A DNA stretch of 64,000 bases from JANXQE01 sp035651635 (GCA_035651635.1 DASRFK010000101.1:1-64000), one strand, 5' to 3'; counted from the stretch's first letter, positions 45,915 to 55,692 are shown. Numbers and translations are program-made. The notes: generated by a model not told the origin, from the letters alone.

Positions 45915-46258
45915 CGCAATGCCAATATAGCCGTGTTGTTCGCTACGACCCAGGTCGAAGGGGGCGGGAATGCGAGTGGATAACACTGGAAGTCTCTCTC
46001 ACTCTATTAGGCCGCTCTATGGTCAAGAAGTTTACGCAGGCCAGGCACCTGATGTGCTTTGTTCTGACCCGAATGACACTTAGATAAGACCCAAAATTTT
46101 CTGACGCAAAGGCTTGCGCCGACTGACACCGCTCGGTTCCAGGAACTGGCTTATCGATTCGACAGAGTCTCTCGGGCGGGCCGGGTTCACAGGTTTCAGA
46201 CCCGGAACCACTTCCAGATTCGTGTCCGAACCTCCCCTCGACATCGGACGTTGGAGGA
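45915..46258. other. Intergenic region, nothing recognised
   Basis: The 344 bases lie between the divergent oxidoreductase and a short hypothetical gene. No repeat, RNA gene or convincing reading frame was found. Confidence 0.4.
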
Positions 46259-46612
46259 ATGCAAGAAATCCGCAGTGCCAGCACCGAACTTTTAACGAGC
46301 GACGGCCTTCGGGAGCTGAAACACTTAATCCAAATGGCCTATGAGGAACACGAGCAAATAAGCACCGAGTCGTTAAAGGCCACGCGGGAGGAAGCCCGCA
46401 CATCCAAACGATTTAGGTCCTGGAATAACGGCATGGTTTTAAGACGGCTCTTCAAGGGCTCGTTTGAAGTTCGGCGAGCGGAGGCTGAAATCTCAAGTGC
46501 CAGAAAGTGCGAACTAGAAGAACAGCTCCGGCTTACAACCATCGCGACACAGGTCGAGCTGGCACCGCGGGTGAAACGGACACGTTGCATCGAAGGGGTG
46601 GCGGCAGGGTAG
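46259..46612 (+). CDS. Short hypothetical protein, possibly truncated
   Basis: The 117 residues are mostly charged helix with coiled-coil character (FEVRRAEAEISSARKCELEEQLRL). The first 105 residues read like the N-terminal part of a larger hypothetical protein; after VELAPRVKRT the sequence becomes atypical and stops. No domain was recognised. The next genes (dead toxin and antitoxin) are convergent with it, so a deletion at this junction is plausible. Confidence 0.45.
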   Translation: MQEIRSASTELLTSDGLRELKHLIQMAYEEHEQISTESLKATREEARTSKRFRSWNNGMVLRRLFKGSFEVRRAEAEISSARKCELEEQLRLTTIATQVELAPRVKRTRCIEGVAAG

Positions 46613-46651
46613 TTAGCTCACAGGGATTCGAGCAGTCAGAGTGATGGAGCG

Positions 46652-46948
46652 CTAATCCAGCCGAGTTCTCCAATAACCGGGCTCCTTTTTGCAGTTCATC
46701 ACCGCCAGGATAAGCACGACCTCCGGTTGATTCACGTAAATGACCGCGAACGGAAACACGGTGGAAAAGTGTCATCTGGCTGGCGGGTCAAAAACCCGGA
46801 AAAGGTCGGGCTGCCGGCAAACGGTATCAATCAGCCGCTCGATTTCGTCATAAAAGCGGCCGCCCAACTCCTGTTGAATATCCGCGTAGTATTGGCCCGC
46901 CGCGGTATATTCTTCCTCGGCGAGCGGATGAAACCGGTAGGGCTTCAC
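46652..46948 (-). pseudogene. ParE/RelE-type toxin gene with in-frame stop
   Basis: The GTG at 46948 overlaps the antitoxin stop by four bases. Reading gives VKPYRFHPLAEEEYTAAGQY, then FYDEIERLIDTVCRQPDLFR, and a TGA at codon 59 (46772-46774). In the same frame the family sequence resumes (HFSTVFPFAVIYVN, ILAVMNCKKEPGYWRTRL) to a stop at 46652, total 98 codons. The TGA stands where Arg is expected, one C-to-T change from CGA. The toxin is therefore probably inactive, unless the base is a sequencing error. Confidence 0.8.
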
Positions 46949-47172
46949 CGCCCTACAATTCTTCGGACTTTAGCTGAAACTTCCGGCCCGGGAATAGTCT
47001 GCACCCGTCCCGTCTCGATGTCGGCAAGTCGCTGTCGAACTTCCTTTTTCCAGCTTTCCTCGATGTCGGCGCCGAGGTTGAGCTCCTGGGACAGCCGGTC
47101 AACCAGCTCAGCCACCTGCGCTGTGGGCAGCTGGCGAGCTTCCTCGACTATTTGATCGAGCGTCATCGGCAT
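46945..47172 (-). CDS. Addiction module antitoxin
   Basis: The 75 residues match the putative addiction-module component family (TIGR02574-like): MTLDQIVEEARQLPTAQVAELVDRL, then EESWKKEVRQRLADIETGRVQTIPG. It is followed by an overlapping ParE/RelE toxin gene that carries a stop. With the toxin dead, the antitoxin may be a relic or still regulate. Confidence 0.85.
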   Translation of the reverse strand: MPMTLDQIVEEARQLPTAQVAELVDRLSQELNLGADIEESWKKEVRQRLADIETGRVQTIPGPEVSAKVRRIVGR

Positions 47173-47211
47173 GGATAAAATCTACTCGATCGCGCTCAAA
47201 CCTCAAGATTC

Positions 47212-47241
47212 AAAAAAGGCGGGCTGTTGCCAGCCCGCCTT
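47212..47241 (-). terminator. Rho-independent terminator of rpsA
   Basis: On the minus strand AAGGCGGGCT-GGCAAC-AGCCCGCCTT is a perfect 10-base stem followed directly by a T run (A tract 47212-47217 on the plus strand). It lies 23 bases after the rpsA stop. Confidence 0.92.
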
Positions 47242-47263
47242 GGTGAGGTGATTTGTGGTTAAA

Positions 47264-48955
47264 CTAGGGCTTGGGCGGTTCTTTGTCGTCCTGCTTGGTC
47301 GCTTCGTCAGCAGCGTCAAAGGCATGCTGGAGGGCCACCAGGTCTTCGCCCGGTTTCAAAGCATCCAGCACGGCCTGTTCGGCTTTGAGCTGTTCGGGCG
47401 AGTAGTTCGCCGCTTTGATGGACAGACCGATTCGGCGATCCGCTTTGTCGATCTTGATGACGCGAGCGGTGACTTCCTGGCCGACCTTGAGAACGTTTTT
47501 GATCTTGTCGACGCGCTCCTCGCTGATCTGGGAGATGTGAACCAGACCATCAATTTCGTGCTGCAGCCCGATAAAGGCGCCGAAGCTAGCCAGCTTGCTG
47601 ACCTGGCCGGTGACGAGGTCGCCCACTTTGTAGAGCTTATCGATATTCTCCCAGGGATCGGTCGAAAGCTGCTTGAGACCGACTGCAATACGCTGATTGG
47701 ACTTGTCGACTTCGAGCACGACCGCTTCAACCTCATCACCCTTCTTCAAGACTTCGGAGGGATGATTGATTTTGCGAGTCCAGGAAATATCCGAAACGTG
47801 GATCATGCCATCGAGGCCCTCTTCCAACTCGATGAAGGCGCCGTAGCTGGTGAGGTTGCGGATCTTGCCTTTGACCTTTGTGCCAGGCGGATATTTCTCC
47901 TGGGCGCGGTCCCAAGGATTGGCTTCGAGCTGGCGCAGGCCCAGCGAGATCTTCTGCTCCTCACGGTTGATGCCGAGCACGACCGCCTCGATTTCCTGCT
48001 CCTGCTTGAGCATATCCGAGGGTTTGGCCACGCGCTTGGTCCAGGACAACTCAGTAACGTGAACCAATCCTTCGACACCCGGTTCGAGCTCGACGAAGGC
48101 CCCATAGGGTACCAGGTTGACGACTTTGCCTTTGACTTTGGCACCGACCGGGTACTTCTGCTCGATGCTGTCCCAGGGATTGGCCAGCTTCTGTTTCAAG
48201 CCGAGACTGACGCGTTCCTTTTCGCGGTTGATATCGAGCACCACCACGTCGATGTCCTGGCCGACTTTGAGCAGTTCTGACGGATGGCCGATGCGGCCCC
48301 AGCTCATGTCGGTGATATGCAGCAAACCGTCGATGCCGTTTAGGTCGATGAAGGCCCCGAAATCGGTGATGTTCTTGACCGTGCCTTTGCGGATATCGCC
48401 GGGGGTCATCTCGGTGAGCAGTTTCTGACGGCGCTCCATCCGCTCCTGCTCGATGAGCTCGCGGCGGGAGAGAACAATGTTTTGCCGCTCCTGGTTGATC
48501 TTAACGACCTTGAAATCGTAGGTATTACCGACGTACTGCCCGAGGTTCTTGGGCGTGGTGACGTCGATTTGGGAGGCGGGGAGAAAGGCTTCCACACCGA
48601 TATTGACCAGCAAGCCGCCTTTGACGATGGCTTTGACTTTGCCGGCAATGGTGCCGCCTTCATTGCAAATGGTCAGGATGCGTTCCCAGTTTTTCTTGAA
48701 TTCGGCCTTCTCCTTGGAGAGAACGACCATGCCTTCTTTGTCTTCGAGCTTCTCGATCAGGACATCGATTTCATCGCCGACCTTGACAGTTTTGATATCT
48801 TCAAATTCGCCTCCGGAGATAACTCCTTCACTTTTGTAGCCGATGTCGACCAGGACTTCCTTGGGACGAACTTCGATGATGGTGCCTTTGACGATATTGC
48901 CTGCCGCAAAGGGCAGGGCGCCCCGTTGCCTCAGGGCTTCTTCCATTGTGAGCAT
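47264..48955 (-). CDS. rpsA: 30S ribosomal protein S1
   Basis: The 563 residues contain six S1 RNA-binding domains, starting near residues 20, 105, 190, 275, 360 and 447. Domains 3-6 show the typical GAFIDL/GAFVEL...GLVHVTELSW pattern; domains 1 and 2 are the diverged ribosome-binding pair. S1 brings mRNA to the 30S subunit. A strong terminator follows, so it is a single-gene unit or the end of one. M4 is an alternative start. Confidence 0.97.
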   Translation of the reverse strand: MLTMEEALRQRGALPFAAGNIVKGTIIEVRPKEVLVDIGYKSEGVISGGEFEDIKTVKVGDEIDVLIEKLEDKEGMVVLSKEKAEFKKNWERILTICNEGGTIAGKVKAIVKGGLLVNIGVEAFLPASQIDVTTPKNLGQYVGNTYDFKVVKINQERQNIVLSRRELIEQERMERRQKLLTEMTPGDIRKGTVKNITDFGAFIDLNGIDGLLHITDMSWGRIGHPSELLKVGQDIDVVVLDINREKERVSLGLKQKLANPWDSIEQKYPVGAKVKGKVVNLVPYGAFVELEPGVEGLVHVTELSWTKRVAKPSDMLKQEQEIEAVVLGINREEQKISLGLRQLEANPWDRAQEKYPPGTKVKGKIRNLTSYGAFIELEEGLDGMIHVSDISWTRKINHPSEVLKKGDEVEAVVLEVDKSNQRIAVGLKQLSTDPWENIDKLYKVGDLVTGQVSKLASFGAFIGLQHEIDGLVHISQISEERVDKIKNVLKVGQEVTARVIKIDKADRRIGLSIKAANYSPEQLKAEQAVLDALKPGEDLVALQHAFDAADEATKQDDKEPPKP

Positions 48956-49454
48956 AATTAAACTAACGGACGAACGACAAACCTAAGGGAGACTTGGTCA
49001 GCGCGCGGCTTACCGAGCTCCATTGCCTAACGGGACCAGACGTTGCGGTGGCAACGGAGGTTGAGGGTTAGGTTCCAGGTTAACTTCACTTTCTCAGCCC
49101 CAATGAACAATCCGCACACGCGGCGTTCGGGCGGCGTAAACATAGGCTTCCGACCCTCAAAATCAAGTAGAATATGACCGGGTGTGTTCGGAGTCTCGGC
49201 TTCAGCCGGACAGACGCTCGAGAGGGGAGACTGTTCAGATTGGAGGGGCGATTCGCATTCAGATATCTGACCGCCTAAAGGCAGACTCCAAACCCAAATG
49301 CGGCGTTCCGTCTTGAATCTGCACTGGATTCGCTTCAGCATGCCTGGATGGAACCCCACCCAAGCAACGACGGTGGTGCTCGGTTGAAGGAATCGCAACA
49401 GGATTTGGTTGAAACCTTTTCGGACGGTGTCGGGTTCTAACTGAAGATTCCGAT
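48956..49454. other. 499-base intergenic region between rpsA and the CotH gene
   Basis: Both neighbours read away from the gap. It contains one dispersed repeat (49186-49293), followed by ATGCGGCGTTCCG at 49299-49311, a word that recurs at 55560-55572. A minus-strand frame 49027-49500 shows no family features and is taken as non-coding. Confidence 0.5.
49186..49293. repeat. Dispersed imperfect inverted repeat, copy 4
   Basis: The left arm GTTCGGAGTCTCGGCTTCAG and the right arm CCGCCTAAAGGCAGACTCCA correspond to the arms of the copies at 8855, 22110 and 36332; the centre differs. Confidence 0.65.
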
Positions 49455-52235
49455 ATGAAACCCCTTGGCTTTGTTCTCGAACTTGGCTTGGCCATGGCAA
49501 CGCTGCAGGTGCAGGGCCAAGTAGTCATCAACGAGATATTTTACCATGCCCCGGACGACATAGCCGATCTCCAGTGGGTGGAGCTCTATAACACCAGCGA
49601 CCAGGCAGTGAATCTTTCGGGTTGGCGGCTGAGTAAAGGGGTGAAGGTCGAGTTCGGACCCGGAGCCACCATTGAACCCCATGGGTATACAGTAGTTTGC
49701 AAAAACAAGCAGCGGTTCCAGGAATTCTATAAGGCACCGGTTGCCGCCGAGTTTAGCCGCAGCTTTAAGCACAACGGCGAACGGCTCGAACTGAGGAACC
49801 CCGCGGGAAAAGTGGTCGACAGCGTGGAATTTGGCAATCGCGCGCCGTGGCCGCACGGCCCGGATGGTCGCACGGCTTCCCTCGAACGGATTTGCCCCAC
49901 CGCACCGGGAAAGCTTGCCGAGAACTGGACCGGTTCGCCCTTGTCGGAAGACGCCACGCAGCCCGGCGGCACCCCGGGCGAGAAGAACGCCGCCTTCTCT
50001 GCGAGCCTGCCGCCGGTGATCAGCGAGGTAACGTTCCCGTCACACAGTATCGCGCCGGAGCAGCCGATCCCGATCGAGGCAAAGGTGCAGTGCAAAACCG
50101 AATTGAAACAAGTGGCTTTGTTGTACCGTGTGCTTGGGCCTGGGCTTCTCGGCGACGAAAAAGAGGTGCCCATGACCAAAGGCGCCACGGAGTCGCGCTA
50201 CGCCGGCAGCATCCCTGGGCAGCTGGCGGGGCAAGTCGTGCGATTCCGGATTCGAGCCGTCGATCAACACTCCGCCGAACGGATCTACCCCAGCCCGACC
50301 GAGGTGCGCCCGGCGGTCTCGTGCCTGGTCTTCACCAACGTGGTTCCGGGCAAGATTCCCCTCGGGTACATCATTCATGCCGATCCGAGTGAATCACAGA
50401 GCGCCCTGCGACTGGTTCGCACCGGAGGTTCGATTGACCCAACCACTGCGGAAGGCCAGGGCCGATATATGGCACAGATGGAATTTCGCGGCGCGCTGGA
50501 CCTGCCTTCACTTTGGGCGGCACTCACGTTGTCCAACTGCGAACCAGCTGACCTGGAAAAGCTACGTCCCATATTCCGGCAGCAGGAACGCGAGTGCAAC
50601 TTGCTCGAAGAAAAGGCCCTGGCGACGGCAAATCCGCAAGAACTCGGCCGTAAAATACCCGAACTGGTCCAACCATTTAAAGTCGCCATGGGCGAGTCGC
50701 TTAAACCTCTGCTGAGTTCAGAGCAGACCAAAGCGTACGATTCCTGGCGGGGTGGAGGGGCTGGAAACCGGGGAATGGGCGACCCCGCCGTGATGCTGCG
50801 ACAGTTCGTGCGGCTGGAGCCGGATTACCTGCACCTCGCGACTCGCACTAACCTCACCCCAGCGCAGGTAAGTGACCTGCGCGCGCTCTACCGGGACGCC
50901 ATCGAGCAGCGTGATGCGATGGTGCCGGACGTGCGGCGTATCATGAGTAACCGGGATCCGCAGACCCAGGCTGAAGGCGAGAAACTCCAGGCCAAGGCCG
51001 AAGGCATTTCCGCCGGGGTAGACAAGAAACTAAAAACGATTCTGACGCCGGCGCAATCGCGGCAGTTCCTGGCGTGGAAATCGTCGGAACAGCCGCCATT
51101 CATGCGCCACGCGCGCACCAAACCGGTCGAGCCGGCGTTGGGCGACTCCGCGTTTGTGTTCGTGGATCCTAAGACACACGAGGCGAAGCTTTTTGATTTT
51201 GTGCGTATCCCCGAGCGCAGCGGCGGGTGGAAAGTGCATTTCGGCAAGGACCAGCAATGGAACGATATGACCGTCGCGGACATTATCTTCGAGTCAAAGG
51301 AGCGTTGGTTGCTGGCTGAGCCGCTGGCTTACGACCTGTACCATCGGGCGGGCGTTGCGGCCTGTCGCACCGATTTCATCCGGCTTAACGTCGACGGCCA
51401 ACCGGCTGGTTATTACCTCTTGATCGAACAGGTCAATAAGGCGTTCTTCCGACACATCGGCTTGCGCGACGACGGCAATTTATACAAAGCCAATTGGACG
51501 GGGAACGGCTTGGTCGGGCAGCATGACAAACATATCAACCGCCGCGAAGGCCACGAAGATTTGGTTCACCTGGTGGATCAGCTTGAAAAGACCAAGTCCC
51601 AACCGGAGGAGCAGTGGGCTCTGATTCGCCGCGAGTTCGATGTCGAACAGGTCCTGACTCACTACGCGGTGAGAATGCTGATTTCAGATTGGGACGGTTT
51701 TTTCAACAACTACTGGCTATATCACGACGTGAACGGGACAGGCAAATGGACGTTTTATCCATGGGACGAGGACAAGACCTGGGGTGAGTACGACGGCTGG
51801 GAACAACCGGGTCCGCTCTACAACATGCCGTTGACCTACGGAGCTGAAGGCGATTACCCGCCGGGGGAGACCGGCGGGAGGCCTTCGACCAGCTACGGTT
51901 TTCGAGCGTGGTGGAGGGCGGGTGGTTATGTTTCACGACCGTTATTGGCCAACCCGACTTTTCGCAGCCTGTTCCTGGCGCGCGTAAAAGAATTGCTCGA
52001 TACGGAGTTTACCCAAGACCGCCTCTTTCCCTTAGTTGATTCTTTTCGCGATCGCTTGCTGGAAGAAGTGCGCTATCGCGCCCGGATCAAAAAGGAGGAT
52101 CCCGCGGGAGATGAAAAACGGTTTGAATCGAACCTGGCTTCTCTAAAGGAGTTCATCACTAAACGCAGGGCATGGCTGGCCGAGCAGAAGGAAATTCAGA
52201 GCGCCGGCGCGTTGGACCGAGCTTTGCTGAGATGA
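49455..52235 (+). CDS. CotH kinase-family protein with lamin-tail domain and helical insert
   Basis: The 926 residues have a signal peptide (LGFVLELGLAMATLQVQGQ), a lamin-tail domain at about 22-130 (VVINEIFYHAPDD, LQWVELYNTSDQAVNLSGWRL), an Ig-like part to about 300, then a helical segment of about 220 residues (330-555) with LTPAQ motifs, and a CotH domain with RTDFIRLNVDGQPAGYYLLIEQ, LISDWDGFFNNYWLYHD and FYPWDEDKTWGEYDG, the last carrying the metal-binding Asp. CotH proteins are atypical secreted kinases. The helical segment interrupts the region between the CotH beginning and its core. Confidence 0.88.
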   Translation: MKPLGFVLELGLAMATLQVQGQVVINEIFYHAPDDIADLQWVELYNTSDQAVNLSGWRLSKGVKVEFGPGATIEPHGYTVVCKNKQRFQEFYKAPVAAEFSRSFKHNGERLELRNPAGKVVDSVEFGNRAPWPHGPDGRTASLERICPTAPGKLAENWTGSPLSEDATQPGGTPGEKNAAFSASLPPVISEVTFPSHSIAPEQPIPIEAKVQCKTELKQVALLYRVLGPGLLGDEKEVPMTKGATESRYAGSIPGQLAGQVVRFRIRAVDQHSAERIYPSPTEVRPAVSCLVFTNVVPGKIPLGYIIHADPSESQSALRLVRTGGSIDPTTAEGQGRYMAQMEFRGALDLPSLWAALTLSNCEPADLEKLRPIFRQQERECNLLEEKALATANPQELGRKIPELVQPFKVAMGESLKPLLSSEQTKAYDSWRGGGAGNRGMGDPAVMLRQFVRLEPDYLHLATRTNLTPAQVSDLRALYRDAIEQRDAMVPDVRRIMSNRDPQTQAEGEKLQAKAEGISAGVDKKLKTILTPAQSRQFLAWKSSEQPPFMRHARTKPVEPALGDSAFVFVDPKTHEAKLFDFVRIPERSGGWKVHFGKDQQWNDMTVADIIFESKERWLLAEPLAYDLYHRAGVAACRTDFIRLNVDGQPAGYYLLIEQVNKAFFRHIGLRDDGNLYKANWTGNGLVGQHDKHINRREGHEDLVHLVDQLEKTKSQPEEQWALIRREFDVEQVLTHYAVRMLISDWDGFFNNYWLYHDVNGTGKWTFYPWDEDKTWGEYDGWEQPGPLYNMPLTYGAEGDYPPGETGGRPSTSYGFRAWWRAGGYVSRPLLANPTFRSLFLARVKELLDTEFTQDRLFPLVDSFRDRLLEEVRYRARIKKEDPAGDEKRFESNLASLKEFITKRRAWLAEQKEIQSAGALDRALLR

Positions 52236-52332
52236 CGTTGGTAATGGGCCGTCTTGAATCCTGGCGATGACTCGGTTTCCGAATGGCCTCGGCAGCTTTG
52301 ACATCGCCTAGGATCCTCGACGTGGCGCTTGT

Positions 52333-55200
52333 TCAAGGCGTGGCCGGAGCGTGGTCGATCACTCGGAAAAAGGCGGCCGAGTTGGTCATGGACAATACGA
52401 TACCGAGATTAGTGGTGGTGACTAAGTTCGACCAAGTGGAATCGGCCAGACTCGTCTTTTGTTGAATGAGGTACGGTGGCGTGCCGCCAACCAGGGTAAG
52501 TGCCAATCCACCGGGATTGCGGGAGACGGACATAATACGAAGGTAATTGGCCGGCGCAATGCTGCCAAACAGGCCGTGCGTTTCTCCTGCGGGTCCGGCG
52601 GTGAAATACAGGACATTGGGGTCGCCACCCTGGCCGCCATTGCCAAATTCAATGGCCCACAATCCGTTAATGGTAATAGGCGTGCCAGTGGCGTCGGCCA
52701 GTCTGCCCAAGAAGGCACCGGTCGCCGGGTCAAACGCGTTAATAGCGCCATCACCGAAATTGCCAACCAGGAACGCGCCGGGATAAGCGCCAAACGTCAA
52801 GGGCGCCATCGCCATGCCCCAGGGAGAATTTAGCGGTCCGGCCGTGATGAGCCGATTAGTGAGGTTGCCGTTCAGGTCATACACATCGATGAAGCCGTGG
52901 CCGGGTCCCGGCGTATCATCGTGTGCATCACTGTCCTGCTGGGCGTAGGTGACATAGAGTTTGTTATTGAAGGGTGCGATGTTAAACGGCGCGTAGTTGG
53001 TTGGCATGTCCGGATCGACGAACGCGCCGGCGCGCACGACCGGGGCGAATTTGCCATCAAACACGTCCACCGTGCCGGCGTGGAAATTCGCGGCGTAAAG
53101 CTGGTTGGATGCCACAGCCAGGCCCTTGTAAACCGCGCCGCTGGCGGAGTTGTCGACCGCCAGAACGGCATTGGTGCCGCTGCCCCAGGCGGCGATGGTT
53201 CCGTCCTCGGTGGCGAAAATGAAACGGCTGGCCTTTCCGCCGACAGTGAAATTTGTGGTGCCATTGAAGATGACCCCGCTAGGCGCGGACGGACCGGTTG
53301 CCCCTGGTGGTGTCGGAATGGTTACCACCAGCGCCTGAACACCGCCGGTGCTGTTATACAAAGTCGAGAGTCCGGTGTGGTTATCCGAGATCCAGAACGG
53401 GCTGGTCGAACTGAAAGCCAGTCCCCAGGCATTGACCAGATTGGTGTCGACCAGATCGGCCTGGCCCGGCTGATCGGAGACCAGATTGCGTTGCACGAAA
53501 GTGTTCTCCTGCAGAGGAACGATCTTCATCACTTTGCCGGCGCTTCCCGACGGGCCAAGATTGGTCGACCCCAGGACATAAAGTTCTCCATCGGCGTCCT
53601 GGCCAAACCCCTTCAAGAAGATGCCCATTGGCCGATCGGTACTGCCAATAAGGAATTCCGTCATTTGGCCCCCGTCCACATAGAATAGTCTTCCCAAATT
53701 GGTCGTACCCAGATCCCCAGTCACATACTTTCCTGCCAGACCCCGAATGACTTCCCCGCGATAGAGAAAGCCGCCGATGATCGCGTCGCCCTCGTCGTGG
53801 TCGTACTCGGCGATGGGATCAATAAGGCCCGGCGGGACCTCGCGCTGCGGCACGCTGGTGACAAAGCCGTCGTTGGTGCCGTTCGCGTCGAAATAGAAGC
53901 TGCCTTCTTTGACGGACCAGCCGAAGTTTCCGCCTTTTACCACTTTATCGACTTCCTCGACGTCGTTTTGACCGACGTCGCCGACATATAAATCGCCGGT
54001 TTGCAGGTCGAAGCTGAAGCTGTACGGATTTCTGAAGCCGAACGCGTAAATCTCCGGTAAGAATCCTGCCTGGCCGACAAACGGATTGTCGGTGGGAACG
54101 CCGTACTGGCCGTTAGCCGAGGTGCGGGCATCGACGTCAATGCGATTAATTTTGCCCAGGATTTTGGTCGTGTCCTGGCCATTGCCTCCCGGAGAGTGGC
54201 CCGGGCCCTGATCGTCCGCCGCACCGCCATCGCCGACGCCAAAATACAGGAACCCGTCAGGACCAAAGCGCATTGTTCCGCCGTTGTGATTGAATTGCGG
54301 CTTGTCCAGGCGCAGGATCTCGCGGCGGCTCGCAATGTCCACCCGGTTTGGGTCCGCCGAATCAATCTTCCATTCGGCGATGACTTGTTGATGGTCGTTG
54401 GTGTTGCCGTCGGTATAGGTGATGGGAAAATCCGCCGTTGGGCCGTTAGGTTCGGAAGTGTAGGTATAAACGAAGGGGAATTGAGCGAAATTTGTGTGCA
54501 AGGCCAGGCCGACCAGGCCGCGTTCGTCGTATCCTGGGTTGATCTGCACGAGGCGGGCGCGCACGTCCAGCAAAGGATTGGGCAGCAGCTTGCCGTTTTG
54601 GATCACGTAAACCAGACCGATCTGATCGTAAACAAACTGGCGTCCACTGCCGTCATCCGGCACGGCCATGCCGATGGGGGCCACCAATCCGGAAGCGACG
54701 GTCTGCAGGTCCACTCGGAGGCTGCCCTTGGGGATTTTGGCGGGAATCGGATCGAGGATACGATTCGTATCAGGCGGCGGATTGGTATTCGTGTTTCCGC
54801 CATTGACGATCACCGTACCGACCATGCCGAGGAATTGATGGAAATTACAATGGTACGGGAACGTCCCGGCGTTGGTGAAAGTCTCGGAGCAGGTGGTTGC
54901 CACCGCGTTGGGCCCGCAGAACGGGTCGGTCCCATCGCCAGTCACGGTGTGAAAGCCGCCCGCATTGGTCCACACGACGGTGTCGCCGACCTGGATGGAT
55001 ACTGTTTGTGGCGTGAAGGAGAAGTTTTGAAAGACGACGTTGGTCGTCATGGCCGAGGCCGTGCCGGCTAGCCCCAGCCAAACGGCCAAAGACAACCCGA
55101 ATAACCAACTAGAGCAAGCCTGGTTCCGTTGGCCGGTTTTGCTCCTGTTGCGCTGACTGATTGCTTTCAAAAAAGTAAAGGGTCCAAAAAATTTGTTCAT
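52333..55200 (-). CDS. Cupredoxin / PQQ-type sugar dehydrogenase / TIGR03118 fusion protein
   Basis: The 955 residues have a signal peptide (LFGLSLAVWLGLAGTASA), a cupredoxin domain at about 50-135 with copper ligands His84 (GFHTVTG), Cys118, His122 and Met127 (YHCNFHQFLGM), a GSDH/PQQ-like beta-propeller at about 155-560 (GLVAPIGMAVPDDGSGRQFV, HNGGTMRFGPDGFLYFGVGDGG, GFRNPYSFSFD) and a TIGR03118 propeller at about 565-890 (LVNAWGLAFSSTSPFWISDN). The end has a short beta domain. A secreted sugar oxidase passing electrons to copper is plausible; the third part has no known function. Confidence 0.88.
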   Translation of the reverse strand: MNKFFGPFTFLKAISQRNRSKTGQRNQACSSWLFGLSLAVWLGLAGTASAMTTNVVFQNFSFTPQTVSIQVGDTVVWTNAGGFHTVTGDGTDPFCGPNAVATTCSETFTNAGTFPYHCNFHQFLGMVGTVIVNGGNTNTNPPPDTNRILDPIPAKIPKGSLRVDLQTVASGLVAPIGMAVPDDGSGRQFVYDQIGLVYVIQNGKLLPNPLLDVRARLVQINPGYDERGLVGLALHTNFAQFPFVYTYTSEPNGPTADFPITYTDGNTNDHQQVIAEWKIDSADPNRVDIASRREILRLDKPQFNHNGGTMRFGPDGFLYFGVGDGGAADDQGPGHSPGGNGQDTTKILGKINRIDVDARTSANGQYGVPTDNPFVGQAGFLPEIYAFGFRNPYSFSFDLQTGDLYVGDVGQNDVEEVDKVVKGGNFGWSVKEGSFYFDANGTNDGFVTSVPQREVPPGLIDPIAEYDHDEGDAIIGGFLYRGEVIRGLAGKYVTGDLGTTNLGRLFYVDGGQMTEFLIGSTDRPMGIFLKGFGQDADGELYVLGSTNLGPSGSAGKVMKIVPLQENTFVQRNLVSDQPGQADLVDTNLVNAWGLAFSSTSPFWISDNHTGLSTLYNSTGGVQALVVTIPTPPGATGPSAPSGVIFNGTTNFTVGGKASRFIFATEDGTIAAWGSGTNAVLAVDNSASGAVYKGLAVASNQLYAANFHAGTVDVFDGKFAPVVRAGAFVDPDMPTNYAPFNIAPFNNKLYVTYAQQDSDAHDDTPGPGHGFIDVYDLNGNLTNRLITAGPLNSPWGMAMAPLTFGAYPGAFLVGNFGDGAINAFDPATGAFLGRLADATGTPITINGLWAIEFGNGGQGGDPNVLYFTAGPAGETHGLFGSIAPANYLRIMSVSRNPGGLALTLVGGTPPYLIQQKTSLADSTWSNLVTTTNLGIVLSMTNSAAFFRVIDHAPATP

Positions 55201-55692
55201 TGTTTTTGTTCCTAATTAATGCAGACCTCGAGCCTGTCCCGTTTACGTTCGTCCCTTCATCCACATCGACTTCGATTGTAAGAGTCTCCAGCCCCGGTAT
55301 GGTTCCCAGAAAATATTGCGAGCTTACCATTATTTCTATTGCGCTCGATGCGTCCGCAAGCCGCCTGGCTCACGTTTGCGCTGCGCGCGGCAGGGGGAAA
55401 GGCAGCGCTGCCGTGAATTACCCGGGAAATCGCTATTGGCAGACGGCGGATTTTTGCTCTAATGCGGCAATGAAACACCCGAGCTCAACTTCCTTGTTAC
55501 TTTCTCTGCGTTGCGGCGTGAATCTTTGCTCTTTGAGGAGCGGGCGAGCTGCCGCATGAATGCGGCGTTCCGGGATCGACGGACTACCGCGTGAAGGTTG
55601 CGTTGCCGACCGCCGAAACGCGCGTTAACGCGGCAGCCGAGGCTCCTCGAGGCGCCGCTGAACGCATTTAATTCAGAAGCAGAGTTTACCCT
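55201..55692. other. 492-base intergenic region with small hairpins
   Basis: It separates the divergent cupredoxin fusion and transporter genes. GCCGCA-TGAA-TGCGGC (55551-55566) is a perfect hairpin and CGCGTTAACGCG (55621-55632) a perfect palindrome, about 60 bases before the transporter ATG. No gene was recognised. Confidence 0.5.

Noticed and set aside
47255..48280. 341-codon plus-strand frame
   Set aside because: It is antisense to the six-domain ribosomal protein S1 gene and its sequence is only a mirror of the S1 repeats.
49027..49500. 157-codon minus-strand frame between rpsA and the CotH gene
   Set aside because: It runs through a dispersed repeat and has no recognisable family features.
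52897..53688. 263-codon plus-strand frame
   Set aside because: It is antisense to the TIGR03118 and GSDH parts of the fusion gene.
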